NCBI RefSeq assembly: GCF_947179515.1
Contig: NC_067481.1
Location: forward strand, 26,549,947 to 26,613,946
Direction of reading: 5' to 3'
Length of the DNA: 64,000 nt
Source of the DNA: Apodemus sylvaticus
Taxonomy: Eukaryota > Chordata > Mammalia > Rodentia > Muridae
The notes under the pieces are model-generated. The model had not been told where the DNA came from, did no database searches, and was given only the letters and a program-made list of their open reading frames with translations. The position numbers and the translations under genes are program-made. Shown in pieces: positions 36,661-47,374 of the stretch (position 1 is its first letter; every line of letters starts with the position of its first letter).

Positions 36661-37753
36661 CACAAGATATAAAATGGGCCTTGTGGTTAGGGCAGGATTC
36701 ACAAATGAGTCACTTAGTTAATTAGAGAAATAGCTAATTGGAGGGCATGTGAACACAAATGGGTTTTTTGGTAAATTATAGTAAAAACCTTCACAAGGCT
36801 CACAAAGTCAAGAGGGAACTTGAATGTAAAAGTGTAATTATTCATCCTACACTGGCCACAGTGTGTTCCCAGCAAAACTAGTAGAAGCTGGATTGACTGG
36901 GTCACTCCAAGTACAGATTCCATAGCACATAACACTAGCATCATATTGGAGTGCCCTAGCTTTGCAAGACCCTACTACTGCTGGCTGTAAACTCCCTATT
37001 AATCGCCTGACTGCACCAATTGCAGACAGGGGTAGCTGTTCCTTTATTGTCTGTTCTCTTAAACTGGTTTTTCTTTCCCTCTTCAGAAGTTTGGCTCTGG
37101 AAGGGGCACCCTTTGAAGCCTGGAAAATCAAAGCTATTGCAAGACAGTGCCGAACATTTTGAAAGAAATATGAAGAAACGACATTGGCCTGCAGGCGATA
37201 GGCTAAGATCATCCCAAACGGGTCAGCGGTTGGTCTGTAAAACATCCCCATTGCCAAGAAGGTGGTGACATCTTGTGTAAATCAAAAACTGAAGCCCTGG
37301 ATGGATAAAATGGATATCTCATTTCCATTTTAAATGCACGGGGGTTAAATATGGATATGAGAAGGCAGCGGCTCCTGTGGGATTGATTTTTCCCGTCTTC
37401 TCTGAGCCCTTTGCTAAGCATGATGAGGACCAGGGTTCATTACCAAGCCTGCTAGCGCTGCACTTCAGGAGACGAGATGAGGCTTCGCAGTGGGAGAACA
37501 GATCCACAAAGAAGAAATGGGTCACGTGGTGCAATGATAAAACCCTGCACTGGGCTCAACTCATTTTAAACAGGATCATGAGACCAAAGGAAATCCCAAG
37601 AAATTAAGTTTCCTGAATCATTTTTCAAACTGGAAAAAAAAAAAAACAACCTTGGTGACATCATACAAGAAATCAAATCAAGGTTTCAAGGTTTGGTTAG
37701 CAATGCCTGCATTGTTTTTAAACAAATAATAATGCTTGCATTTTTGTAACACT

Positions 37754-37756
37754 TGT

Positions 37757-37792
<36 letters not shown>
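37754..37792. repeat. GT microsatellite
   Basis: A TG run with a single CTG interruption near the start. Confidence 0.97.
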
Positions 37793-37795
<3 letters not shown>

Positions 37796-38061
37796 GATTC
37801 CAACAGGCAGTCTAGAAAGGAAGCTAAGATCATCATTAGAACCTTTGTGAGATTCAGCCAAGGTTATAGAAATAACATCAGAACAAAGAACCTGACTCCT
37901 GTCAGTTGACCCTGCTCCAATTTCACTGCAACACAGAAAGCAGTTCTAGGGGGAGTCTATACCAGAAATAAGGGAAGCGTGCAAATTACAGAAAACCACA
38001 ACCAGGAAGGCTCCAAGCCACAAGGTTCCTGGAAACCCACAAACAGATAAACAGTAGAGAG

Positions 38062-38062
<1 letters not shown>

Positions 38063-38094
<32 letters not shown>
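38063..38094. repeat. CA microsatellite
   Basis: A CA run of about 32 bp; an A-rich stretch follows at 38151-38178. Confidence 0.97.
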
Positions 38095-38097
<3 letters not shown>

Positions 38098-38582
38098 ACA
38101 TGCACACAGCCCTTTGATAAGCAGAAAAAAACACAGCATAGCTCTGAGACAAAAAAAAAAAAATAAAAAAAAATAAAAAGAGCCAGGGACCTAATGAGAC
38201 TTAAATCAAGGGCAAAGCAAACAGTCCTGCGATGAAGACAGCACTTTCATACAAATGATCTCTTCACACAATGTACGCTTACCAGTCTCCACATACAGAC
38301 AATAGGAAAGATTCATGCATTAAAAATTTGACACTGAGGATTTTCCGAGACAAAGGCCAATCCACACCAAAGAGATAATATGATCGTCCCTGGGTGAAAA
38401 TGAAGACTCGGATTCTACGAGGAGGAAAGCAAATCCCAGAGACCTGACTCATTAGCTAATCAGCAGCGGTCAGCTTAGGCCCGATGGCCCAGAGCCACCA
38501 CCTGCTTGGTGCCTGGGTCACACTGCAAGATCCGCCCCCTTCCTCCCACTTCTCCTTCCCCTCCCTCTCCTCCATCCTTCTC

Positions 38583-38825
38583 TTTTTAAGATAGGGTTTC
38601 ATGATGTTGACCAAGTGGGCCTCAAGCACCTGTATTCAAGCTATCTTCCTGCCTCAACTTCCTGAGAGGAGCTGAGAGTACAAGGCATACATGGCTACAT
38701 GAATCCTAGTCCTAGATGATCAGGGAATCACTATGTAGCCAAGGCTGGCCTTAAATTGTGGCTATCTGTCTGCCTCTGCCCCCCTAGGCCTGGATTGCAG
38801 GCCTGCTCCACCCACCCAGCACCTG
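38583..38825 (-). mobile_element. Two old B1-type SINEs, reverse orientation
   Basis: The first (38583-38690) shows aagatagggtttcatgatgt and ctgcctcaacttcctgagag. The second (38720-38825) shows agggaatcactatgtagcca and aggctggccttaaattgtgg. Both are diverged. Confidence 0.75.
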
Positions 38826-38834
38826 TTTTATTCT

Positions 38835-38990
38835 TTTCTTAATTTCATAATTTTATACATGTATTTTCTTTGATCGTGTCTCCCCCCCCCACTACCACCA
38901 TTATCCTCTTATGCTCCCCTCTCCCCCCCCCCCCCCGCCACTGAACCCCTGTCTCTTCCCAAGTTCCTGATTACTTCCATGTTCTTTTGT
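38835..38990 (-). mobile_element. Lx-type L1 3' end, reverse orientation
   Basis: On the minus strand this resembles an Lx terminus (ttttgatcatatt-like, here acgatcaaagaaaatacatg, then aaattatgaaattaag). It contains two C runs (38881-38890, 38921-38936). Confidence 0.6.
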
Positions 38991-39000
38991 CCCTGTTTAA

Positions 39001-39390
39001 TTTTTTATTGACTATTTATTTACATTTCAAATATTGTCCCTCTTCCCAGTTTCCCTTTCACAAACCCCCATCCCTTCCCCCTCCTCTTCACCTCTAAGAG
39101 AGTAAGAGGGTACCCCCCTCCTGTCTCACCGCTCTATCATCCCCTTAGGCTGGGGCATTGAGCCTCCCCAGGACCAAAGGCCTCCCCTCCCACTGATGCC
39201 TGATAAGGCCATCCTCTGCTACATATGTGGCTGGAGACATGGGTCCCTCTATGTGTACTCTTTGGTTGGTGGTTTAGTCCCTGAGAGCTCTGGGGGGTCT
39301 GGTTGGTTGATCTTGCTGTTCTTCCTATGGGGTTACAATCCCCTTCAGTCCTTCCCCTAACTCTCTGCCCTTTTTATTCTTCATAGAATA
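39001..39390 (-). mobile_element. Rodent L1 3' UTR, reverse orientation
   Basis: The + strand begins ttatttacatttcaaatatt, the complement of the L1 end. It continues with ggcattgagcctccccagga, ctctgctacatatgtggctg and gtactctttggttggtggtt, all familiar antisense L1 3' UTR landmarks. It lies next to the older Lx end. Confidence 0.9.
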
Positions 39391-39634
39391 AAACTTTTCT
39401 ATTTAAAAATGTTTTTCTATTTAAGGAGCTCAGTGCTGGGGAAAACTAAAAGTGCATTTTCTTGAACTTCAACCTAAAATCTTAAAGGCATAAAATTAAA
39501 AGACTATAACAGTTTAACTACAGGGTTTTATTCAGAGCTACAAAGGACTCTGCTCATGATTACCTATAAAAATATTGTCTAAGAAAATATTTTCTGTCTT
39601 TCCAATTGAATGTTTAAAAAGAAAGCCTTGGATC

Positions 39635-39860
39635 TTGGTGCAAATGTGGTTCAGTTGGTAGTGTGCTCATGCAGGAAACCCTGGGTTCGATTCCTAGCAC
39701 TGCATAAAGCCAGGTATTGTGGCTTATGCCTGTAAGCTTAGCACTTAGGAGGTAGATACAGAAGGATCAGAAGTTCAAGGTCATCTTCAAGTATATAGCA
39801 ACTTTAGGGCCAGCCTGGGCTACATGTGATCCCCATCTCTAAGTAATAATAATGATAACA
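39635..39860 (+). mobile_element. B4 SINE (ID + B1 fusion)
   Basis: ID-like head gtggttcagttggtagtgtg, accctgggttcgattcctag, then the B1 part gtggcttatgcctgtaagct and cagcctgggctacatgtgat, ending in an AAT/AAC tail that leads into the U6 pseudogene. Confidence 0.85.
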
Positions 39861-39871
39861 ACAACAGCATC

Positions 39872-39968
39872 GTGGACCTACTCAGTAGCACGTGTACTAA
39901 AACTGAAATATAATTAACATGGTCCCCATAACCACAAATGATGTGCAAGTTTGTGGAAGGTTCCAACC
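39872..39968 (+). pseudogene. U6 snRNA pseudogene
   Basis: The sequence follows U6 snRNA from its GTG start: cagtagcac and gtactaaaactg (U6 has CGGCAGCAC and ATACTAAAATTG), then attaacatggtcccc (U6 GATTAGCATGGCCCC), then aaatgatgtgcaagtttgtg (U6 AGGATGACACGCAAATTCGTG) and a final gttcca. About 7 nt are missing in the middle, near the ACAGAGA box, and many substitutions are present, so it is a dead retrocopy rather than a functional spliceosomal RNA. It begins immediately after the tail of a B4 SINE and is followed by a GGAT microsatellite. No clear A-tail of its own is seen. Confidence 0.85.
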
Positions 39969-39977
39969 TTATGATGG

Positions 39978-40113
39978 CTGGATGGGTGAATGAATGGATG
40001 GATGGATGGATGGATGGATGGATACATAGATAGACAAAGAGACAAATAGCATTTTCTAGAAAAGGAAGGAAGGAAGGAAGGAAGGAAGGAAGGAAGGAAG
40101 GAAGGAAGGAAAA

Positions 40114-40201
<88 letters not shown>

Positions 40202-40328
40202 AGAAAGGAAGGAAGGAAGGAAGGAAGGAAGGAAGGAAGAAAGGAAGAAAGAAAGAAGAAGAGAGAGAAAAGAAAGAGAGAGAAAGAGGGAGAGAGAGAA
40301 GGAAGGAAGGAGAAAAAGAGGGAGAGAA

Positions 40329-40381
<53 letters not shown>
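39978..40381. repeat. 400-bp compound microsatellite (GGAT, GGAA, GAAA, GA)
   Basis: GGAT units (39978-40022), a spacer, GGAA units (40063-40110), GAAA units (40112-40203), mixed GGAA/GAAG/GAGA, then a GA run of about 48 bp (40334-40381). Nearly all purine on the + strand. Confidence 0.98.
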
Positions 40382-40385
<4 letters not shown>

Positions 40386-40390
40386 CCAGC

Positions 40391-40548
40391 CTAGCTAGGT
40401 AGTGGTGGCAAACACCTTTAATCCCAGCACTCAGAAGGCAGAAGCAGACAGATTTCTGAGTTTGAGGACAGCCTGGTCTACAAAGTGAGCTTCAGAACTA
40501 GGGATACACAGAGAAACTCTGTCTTAAAAAACAAAACAAAATAAGTCT
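40391..40548 (+). mobile_element. B1 SINE
   Basis: acacctttaatcccagcact, gacagcctggtctacaaagt and gagaaactctgtcttaaaa in B1 order. Confidence 0.97.
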
Positions 40549-40564
40549 GAATATTTCAGATTGA

Positions 40565-40690
40565 TCCATGGGAGCCACATGGTAGCAAAGAATCTACTCT
40601 AGACTGTCCTCTGACCTCCACATGCATACTCAAGGCACAACATGACACGTCTATGTACACACACACATACACACACAAATAAATGAGGTC
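40565..40690 (+). mobile_element. B3 SINE, 3' part only
   Basis: gggagccacatggtagc, ctgtcctctgacctccacat and a CA/AAAT tail; the promoter-bearing 5' half is missing. Confidence 0.75.
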
Positions 40691-41280
40691 ATAAAAAAAG
40701 AAACAAATTTCTCCATTTAAACTGTTTAAATCTTGTTACTTAGCATGAAAAATATGAAAATATTATTACATCTCTGAATTACTCGTATAAAATATTTATT
40801 TTATGAGATGCCCAAAGGGGAAATCTACTCACTGATCCCATCACAGCAGCCCCGTGTAAAAGAAAAGAAATGGGGTAATTTAATCTTGGAGCCGGCCTCA
40901 AATGCCTCCCACAAATGAAGGAATAAATAAGATAAACATTAGTATAAAATTAAAATGAGAAGGTGCGCCTCAAGGTTGCTCTGGAAGGACAGAGCTCTCC
41001 AGACGAATGCCGAATGCCGGGCATCAGACGTTCCTCCAGCTTAAGCCAAGAAGCCAGTGGGAGGCAGTGCTGAACTGGTCTCCCTTGGAGCATCCCACAC
41101 TGTGAGGACAACACGCCCTCAGCCCGCAGAAGCGAAGTTCCCGGAAATCTTGCACTGCTGTGAAATCTCTGTACACACTCACTGAGTGACACAGCTACTA
41201 CACACACTTGACACACAGCTAACCCATCAGTTGCGAGAGAGCCCGACGTTCCTGTAGGTTTTTCGTTTTGTGTGTCTAAC

Positions 41281-41362
41281 TATGGTGTTGGCAACAGAAT
41301 CTGGGGCCTCATGAAAGCTAGGCCAGTCCTCCATCCCTAAGCGACAATCCCAGCCCTCCTTC
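41281..41362 (-). mobile_element. ID/B4-like fragment, reverse orientation
   Basis: The + strand has gctaggccagtcctccatcc, then gcgacaatcccagccct, resembling an antisense ID/B4 tRNA-related part. Confidence 0.5.
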
Positions 41363-41394
41363 AGTCTCCCTTACTTTCCTTCAGTTGGTTTTAG

Positions 41395-41608
41395 AATTAG
41401 ATATTTACATATACATTTACTTTGTGCAAGTGTTTGTCATGTGCCAGGTCTTGGGACAACATCTGAGAGTCAACCCTCTCCTCCCACTATGTGGACAACC
41501 AGGGACTGAACTTAGGTTATCAGCTTAGAGCAAAGTACTTTTACCCACTGAACCACTTCCCCAGGTCGCTTCTCCCTCCCTCCCTCCCTCCCTCCCTCCC
41601 TCCCTCCT
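41395..41608 (-). mobile_element. B3-like SINE, reverse orientation, with CCCT repeat
   Basis: Antisense pattern gactgaacttaggttatcag and ttacccactgaaccacttcc; a CCCT array (41573-41608) adjoins. A GGGA/GGAA array lies at 41738-41803. Confidence 0.7.
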
Positions 41609-41894
41609 TCCCTTCTAAATAGAAGGGTGGGAATGAAAACAGGAGAGTTTCTCTTTTGTATCCAGAGGTGGGTGTGTTTATTTCCGTTGGGTTTTTTCCC
41701 ATTGTTTTTGTTTATGCTTTTGTTTTTGTTTTCTGAGAGGGAGAGAAAGGGAGGGAAGGAAGGAGGGAAGGAGGGAAATAGGGAGGGAAGGAGGGAGGGA
41801 GAGTTTGAGACTTTCAGAGCTACTTAAACATATCATCTGGCGCTCATGTTTTTCTTCACTGGCACACAAACTCCATGATAAATAGCAGAATTAC

Positions 41895-42088
41895 AGACTA
41901 GAGAAATGGCTCAGTGGTTAAGAACACTGGCTGCTCTTCCAGAGGATCCAGGATCAATTCCCAGCAAGCACATGGCAGCTCACAACCCTCTGTAACTCCA
42001 GTTCCAGGAGATCTGATGCCCTCTTCTGACCTCTGTACATAGTGGTGCATAGATTACACACACAGGTAAAGCACACACGCGTGCGTGC

Positions 42089-42122
<34 letters not shown>

Positions 42123-42135
42123 AGAATTAAAGGGA
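41895..42135 (+). mobile_element. B3 SINE with CA run
   Basis: Head cagactagagaaatggctca, ggctgctcttccagaggatc, ccagttccaggagatctgat, and a CA run (42089-42121) before the tail. Confidence 0.93.
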
Positions 42136-43363
42136 AGAAAGCTGTAAGCAAATCTTTAAACATGTAAATACACAATTGTCCAAATAGCACATTAAACATT
42201 AGTTTTCTTGATTAAAAACAAAAACCCTTCATTTAAATGTGTTTTGTTTGAGGAGTTTATAAGTTCAATGACAAATATTTAAGTATATTAAAACTATGCA
42301 ATTAATGGTAATGATATTTGCAGTATCTACTTAAAAAAACCTGTGCTCACTTTCAAGAGTTAAACCAGACTAACTCGTGTCTCTTTTTATGACACAAAGA
42401 TGTCAGAATCATAGATACTGTCAGATTAAATCTGACTTTCAAACTAAAATCATGTTAAGCAAAAAATAAATAAATAAATAAATAAACCTGAAGAAAATTA
42501 AAATTCTTTTTACAAGATTTTTGAGAATAGTGTATCCTATTTCTTGTAGAGTAAAGGACCACCCACCCACAATGAAACCTGTTAACAGATATGTTTTCTG
42601 TATTTTAAATGTCCTGGGTTTTGCAGAGTTTGGGTCATAAACCTGTTATACAAAGTTATTCCTTTATTTTTTTTTCTTCCATTTAAACATCTTATAAATC
42701 TACTTGTCTCCTAGTGACACTCCTTTGGTATCATTAAGTTTCATGGAAGGAAACAATACGCCATGTTTGTATACATTGGCTCTGGCCTTCACTGAGCACC
42801 TAAGTGAGGAGCCCAGGAACCCCAAAAGGGGCCTTCAAGAGAGGCTTTATCTCTCTCTCTCAATGATAAAATCTTCTGTTTTTCATCCCTGCCTTTACTG
42901 TCAGTGTATTATTGCCGGCAGCTGGTCTCTGCTGGATCAAATGCAGAAGAAACGCCCCACTGTTTCTCCAAATGCGTAGGTGCGTCATCAAGTTTCTGAA
43001 CGTGGTTCCTATCTGTTTCATCCCTTGTCTCACATCTGGAGCTAATCCAGCAGTGACCACCACCATAAGGAAGAGCCTTCGTCGTCTTTCATCCCAGGCA
43101 TACTTCTCAGTTAAGAGAAGAGTCTGGGCTCAGAATGTGGAAGCTGTCCGTCGTGAGGAGAAGAGGGGGCAGTTTGACAGACAGCCACAAAAGGCATCGC
43201 TCAGCACATCATACACACAGAGCTTCATTTCCCAGGAACTGTTGTCCATATTTGTTTTGTCCTGTGTGAAGAATGCTATCCTTCCTTGGCACACTTTCAA
43301 GTACAATAATGCAGCTGTAGATACAGAAATCTCATTCCAGCGTTGTTTGTAAGTCTGAGAAAT

Positions 43364-43479
43364 GAGCCTAGAGTTATAATAGTGATATTGATATATTTAT
43401 GAGCATGGCAGAAATGCAGTGAGCCTAGAGCTGTGATATTGATAGTGATATATTGATGAGCATGTCAGAGACACCGCAG
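43364..43479. repeat. Imperfect tandem duplication, unit about 57 bp
   Basis: Two copies beginning gagcctagag (43364 and 43421) each contain gatattgat, gatatatt and gatgagcatg-like blocks. The second copy has the middle block rearranged. Confidence 0.75.
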
Positions 43480-44448
43480 GGTCAGCACAACCATCATTTT
43501 CTGTGGTCAGTCTTCCTGGACAGCAGGAAGGCAGCACAAGGCACATCCCACTGGCAGTGACTGAGTCAGATGTGTCAATTCAAACAATTCCACAATCATG
43601 GCGCATACCACTGAGTCTGAGTCAGCCATGTAAGCTTAGGACCAAGACCCTATGGTTTACCAAGGCTCGGGCAGAACCATTTTTAATTCCCTTCACCGTT
43701 TTCGCTCCCCAGCAGTGCACTGTGAAGAGAGTCAAGAAACATAAGCCAGGAAACAAGACAAGGAGTGGGAATGTGTGTGAATACACAATAATGCAGACTC
43801 CCCAGTTTACCAACTCTTGAAAGCATTATTGTTTTACTGTGGCCGAAGGTGAAACATTTGAAATGGCCTCCAGTAATTCTTCCGCTGCTCCAGAACACCT
43901 CATGTATAATGAACTCTCAGATTTGATGATTTTTTAACTTTTCTTTACATCTTACTTTTTTTGGGGGGATAGATCCAACTGTCACGCCATATGAGTAAAG
44001 GCTGGCACTTTTGCAAACTTTCAGCATCTCCAAACCACCTGGTTTCAACACATAAAGGTGCCTAATATTGGCCAGACACAAATGGAATAATAGAGATGAT
44101 ATGGCTAAGAAAGATTTAGGAAAACAGGGATTCCATTAGCAGTACTGTGACTGAAGAGGCGGGTGGACCCCAATCTCTGGTTAGAAGAAAGCTCCTTTCT
44201 CCTTCTTCTTGTGTGGTAGCTAACCTCTGGGTCCTCACTTCCTCAGCCATCGGATAATTATGAACTCCCGAATAAAGCATCATCTTTCTAGCAACAAATC
44301 GATGAACTGAAAGCCCTCATCAATGAAGCGCCCTAAAGTGCCCAGTGGTTATTTTCAAATGTCTAAGCCACAAGCCACACAAGTGTTCTTTGGAAGCTTT
44401 CTTTATTCCATGAGGGGTGAAGCCGGGCAGCCCGAGGAGACCTATGAA

Positions 44449-44652
44449 GGGCCTGGAGGGATGACTCCTACACTTCCTCCTATAAGACCCTGGTTTGTTT
44501 CCCAGCATTCACATAACAGCTCATGGCTGCCTCTAACTCCAGTTCTAGGGGACCCAATGTCTTTTTCTGACTGCTATAAGCACCAGGCAAACATGGTGTA
44601 CAAACATACATGCAGGCAAAATACATATACACAGAAAATATTTTTTTAAAAG
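44449..44652 (+). mobile_element. B3 SINE
   Basis: Head ggcctggagggatgactcct, cccagcattcacataacagc, ccagttctaggggacccaat and an A-rich tail. Confidence 0.85.
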
Positions 44653-45989
44653 GAAGTAACCTTCCCACTTAATGTGGGAACTTAGATCTTTCCTAATGCT
44701 GGGATATAAATATGAAAATACATGTATATTTGTCTATACAAATTGACAAAATTGAATTTGCTTCCCATATCACATATTTTACAACAACTATATTCCCTAT
44801 TATATTCAGGGATTCCCTCTTTCTCTGTAATAGAATTTAAAATTCTACTTTTAAATGATCCTTATGTTAATGCAAAAGCCAACTCATGAAAATAAAGGAA
44901 ATCTATCGGTCATTCATTAGCCAAGCCTCCATGTGAATAACTAAGTCTAAACTTATCTATTAACAAAGTAACGCTATTCAAGAGTTTGACTTCAACACTT
45001 TACAGGCTACCAAAAATTTCATATTCCTACTTTTAAAAAAGAAAAGAAAGAGAGAAGGGAAAAGAAAGTACCCATCTTCAGCATCCTGCTTGTTTCAATT
45101 ATTCAGGGCAACCCAGGCTGATAATTACACAGTCCCCAGGTGCTGAGTAAAAGTGATGCTTAATTAGCCAGCAGGAAAGGTCGATTAAGATCCAGCAGGG
45201 CACCTTGTGAGGGTCTCCCAGGTTCCTGCAGGGAGTAGATTCTGGCTGTGCCCTTCCACAGGATAGAATTCCCCATGTCTAAGAAGTTTCCACCAGTTTT
45301 GAAAGTAGAAGCTAAGAACGATTGTCTATGCAAATTAGATCCAACCCTAAGCCTGGGGATGCTAAAAGTGCTCTGATCAAGCCTTCTAGGTGGCAAAGGA
45401 CAGAGGAGCACTCGACTGTGCCTCGCTCGCTTGGTTGCCACCTTTACGAAAAGTCAGTCAGGAAATGTAAAGAAAATGTTGATTTCTTCTTACCCCAAGG
45501 AAGTGTGCACTCCCAGCAACTATTAGCTGCTCAGATTCTAAAATGTGCAAGTGAGATCTGAGCTCCTTATTTTAAAAACTTAATGAGCACAATGTTCCTA
45601 CCCAGGCTGGGGCTAATGTGTACTGGTACTGTCAAAGAATCGACTAGCCAGGCCTGATTTTAACTTTTCTATTGCTGAAGGAGACATGAAAATAAAGTCA
45701 GCTCCAAAAACCATGAAAATGTCCCTTCTTCTCCTTGGTCACCCGAACAAGCATAAATGTCAAGGTTTCACCATTATATTTCTGCCACTATTAGTCACAA
45801 ACCTGTTCAATCAAGGCTAAAATCTGAAGCCAAAATCGGCCTGGTTATTTCAAGATAATTATTATAATGTGTTCATGTTGGTACACTCCAGTATCCTTAC
45901 CTACCTCCAAATCAATCCATACATAACTTTCTGCCATCTATGAAAACCTGAGGCAGGTACATGCTGCTGTCTCGAATTTATACCCTGGG

Positions 45990-45998
45990 TTTTATTTT

Positions 45999-46032
<34 letters not shown>

Positions 46033-46044
46033 TGTTTTTGTTTT
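45990..46044. repeat. GTTTT pentanucleotide repeat next to Skap1 exon 2
   Basis: GTTTT/GTTTTT units on the + strand, i.e. (AAAAC)n on the Skap1 sense strand, starting about 36 nt downstream of the exon 2 donor site. Confidence 0.95.
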
Positions 46045-46080
46045 TACTAAAAAAGCATAAGGAAGCTGGCAGATACCAAC

Positions 46081-46186
46081 CTGGATTTGATTTGCTGGAA
46101 ACCCCGGAGAATGTGGTCTCTCTGATCCTGCGCCCCAGGACTGAGGTTCTCATTCTGCAAGCCTTCTGCCAGGAAGTCTTCAGTAT
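46081..46186 (-). CDS. Skap1: Skap1 coding exon 2 (SKAP55 N-terminal dimerisation region)
   Basis: This is an internal coding exon of 106 nt. Read on the minus strand, the acceptor is a run of ten T then ctttag (AG at 46187-46188), and the donor is CAG|gttggt (GT at 46079-46080). Translated with one base (G) supplied by the previous exon, it gives D-TEDFLAEGLQNENLSPGA followed by QDQRDHILRGFQQIKS and the first two bases of Arg. This matches SKAP1 residues about 16-51 as I remember the family. SKAP1 is a cytosolic T-cell adaptor (N-terminal dimerisation segment, PH domain, SH3 domain) that binds ADAP/FYB and promotes LFA-1 activation after T-cell receptor stimulation. The phase (2 nt + 34 codons + 2 nt) fits exon 3 exactly. 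The donor gttggt is weaker than the usual gtragt. The start codon is not in the window. Position 17, usually Ala in family members I recall, reads Thr. An AAAAC array on the sense strand begins about 36 nt into the following intron. Confidence 0.95.
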
Positions 46187-47374
46187 CTAAAGAAAAAAAA
46201 AAGGTGATCAACAGAGGAGAAAAGGAAATCTGAAAGATTAGGAAATGGATGTTGTTTCCCCTGTAAATGTCTGTGGCTAAACAAGTAAACATCAATGGAC
46301 TAAGAGAATCACATACTTAATAACAGTCTATTAGGCATAGCTCGCCAGAATAGAGAATATCCAAGATTTCATGCATCTCTATAAATGACAAGTCCTAAAA
46401 ATCCGAGGCCTTGCTGTGTATTTAGAAAGCTGGTGCATATATTATCCACAAGAGACAACTGTTTCCGAAACCGTTTTTTAAAGCCATGTTTACACCCTTG
46501 ATGTTCACGGAGGGCAGAGGACAGATTGTCAATTTCACAAACATGTAAATGTTATAAATAAGTCACAGAAGGTCACAGACCAATAAGAGTAGAAGAGAAG
46601 TCCTGTTAATTGCTGCTGAAATAAAAAATAGAGCTCAACCACAAAATCAAGAACTAAAAAGGGCAGGCATTCGGAGGAGGGACATTAATTAGCAGATACA
46701 TCAGCAATGAAAATGGCAAGGCAGCCAAGTGCAGGGGCTCACATGGAGAAGAAAAATGCCTGGGAAAGGGGAATCTTCAATGAATGTGAATGTGCACTAT
46801 AAAATCGGGACATGGTAGAGGCCCAGACTATGGAACAAATCTCGTTATGGTGAAGGAAGGAATTTGGAGGTACACAAATTTTCAAAGACAAAAATTCATT
46901 GATAGCAATTACAATTGCCATAAATATGAGCTGCATACTTTATTCTTCATAATATGTTTATCGTCCCTAAAAAGCATATAAATGATAGTTTAAAGTCTCT
47001 GTCTCCAAAAAAAATTATACTCACAATATGAAACTGCATCACATGTAGCCCCAAAATAATGTGATGTACATACACAGCTAGGAACGTAAGAACATCTATA
47101 TGTTTGTTTTATCCTAGTACTATTCAATAATAGCAAACAAACCGGGGCTAGATAACCAATCACCAGGACTTCGGATGAGATAGGAAGCCCAGGAGATTGA
47201 AATCTTTATAAAGAATCACAATCAGCGTCTAAGCCCTGAGTCACATCGACTGCAGACATCATCTAATGGGTTTCTCCAGGGGGCTTTGAATGCTAAAGAA
47301 CATGAAAATGGGAAGTTGAATTAACAGGCAAAAGAGCAAAAACAAAAACAGAAACAGAAAAAACCCAAGCAGCA

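Larger units (their letters stand above)
12824..46080 (-). other. Skap1: Skap1 intron 2, complete (33,257 bp)
   Basis: This intron is bounded by the exon 2 donor and the exon 3 acceptor. Apart from the listed repeats, nothing nameable was seen in 13236-15103, 16251-16709, 16911-17565, 19846-21112, 21961-22559, 22661-23152, 23220-24269, 24441-25026, 25191-26195, 26789-27798, 30033-31155, 31407-31785, 32049-33345, 33851-35160, 35346-36570, 36661-38582, 40691-41280, 42136-44448 and 44653-46006. The longest repeat-poor blocks are 35.3-38.6 kb and 42.1-44.4 kb. Confidence 0.9.

Noticed and set aside
43503..43820. 105-codon + frame considered as an antisense gene
   Set aside because: No protein match, no promoter or polyadenylation context that I can defend; kept only as part of a unique-block finding.
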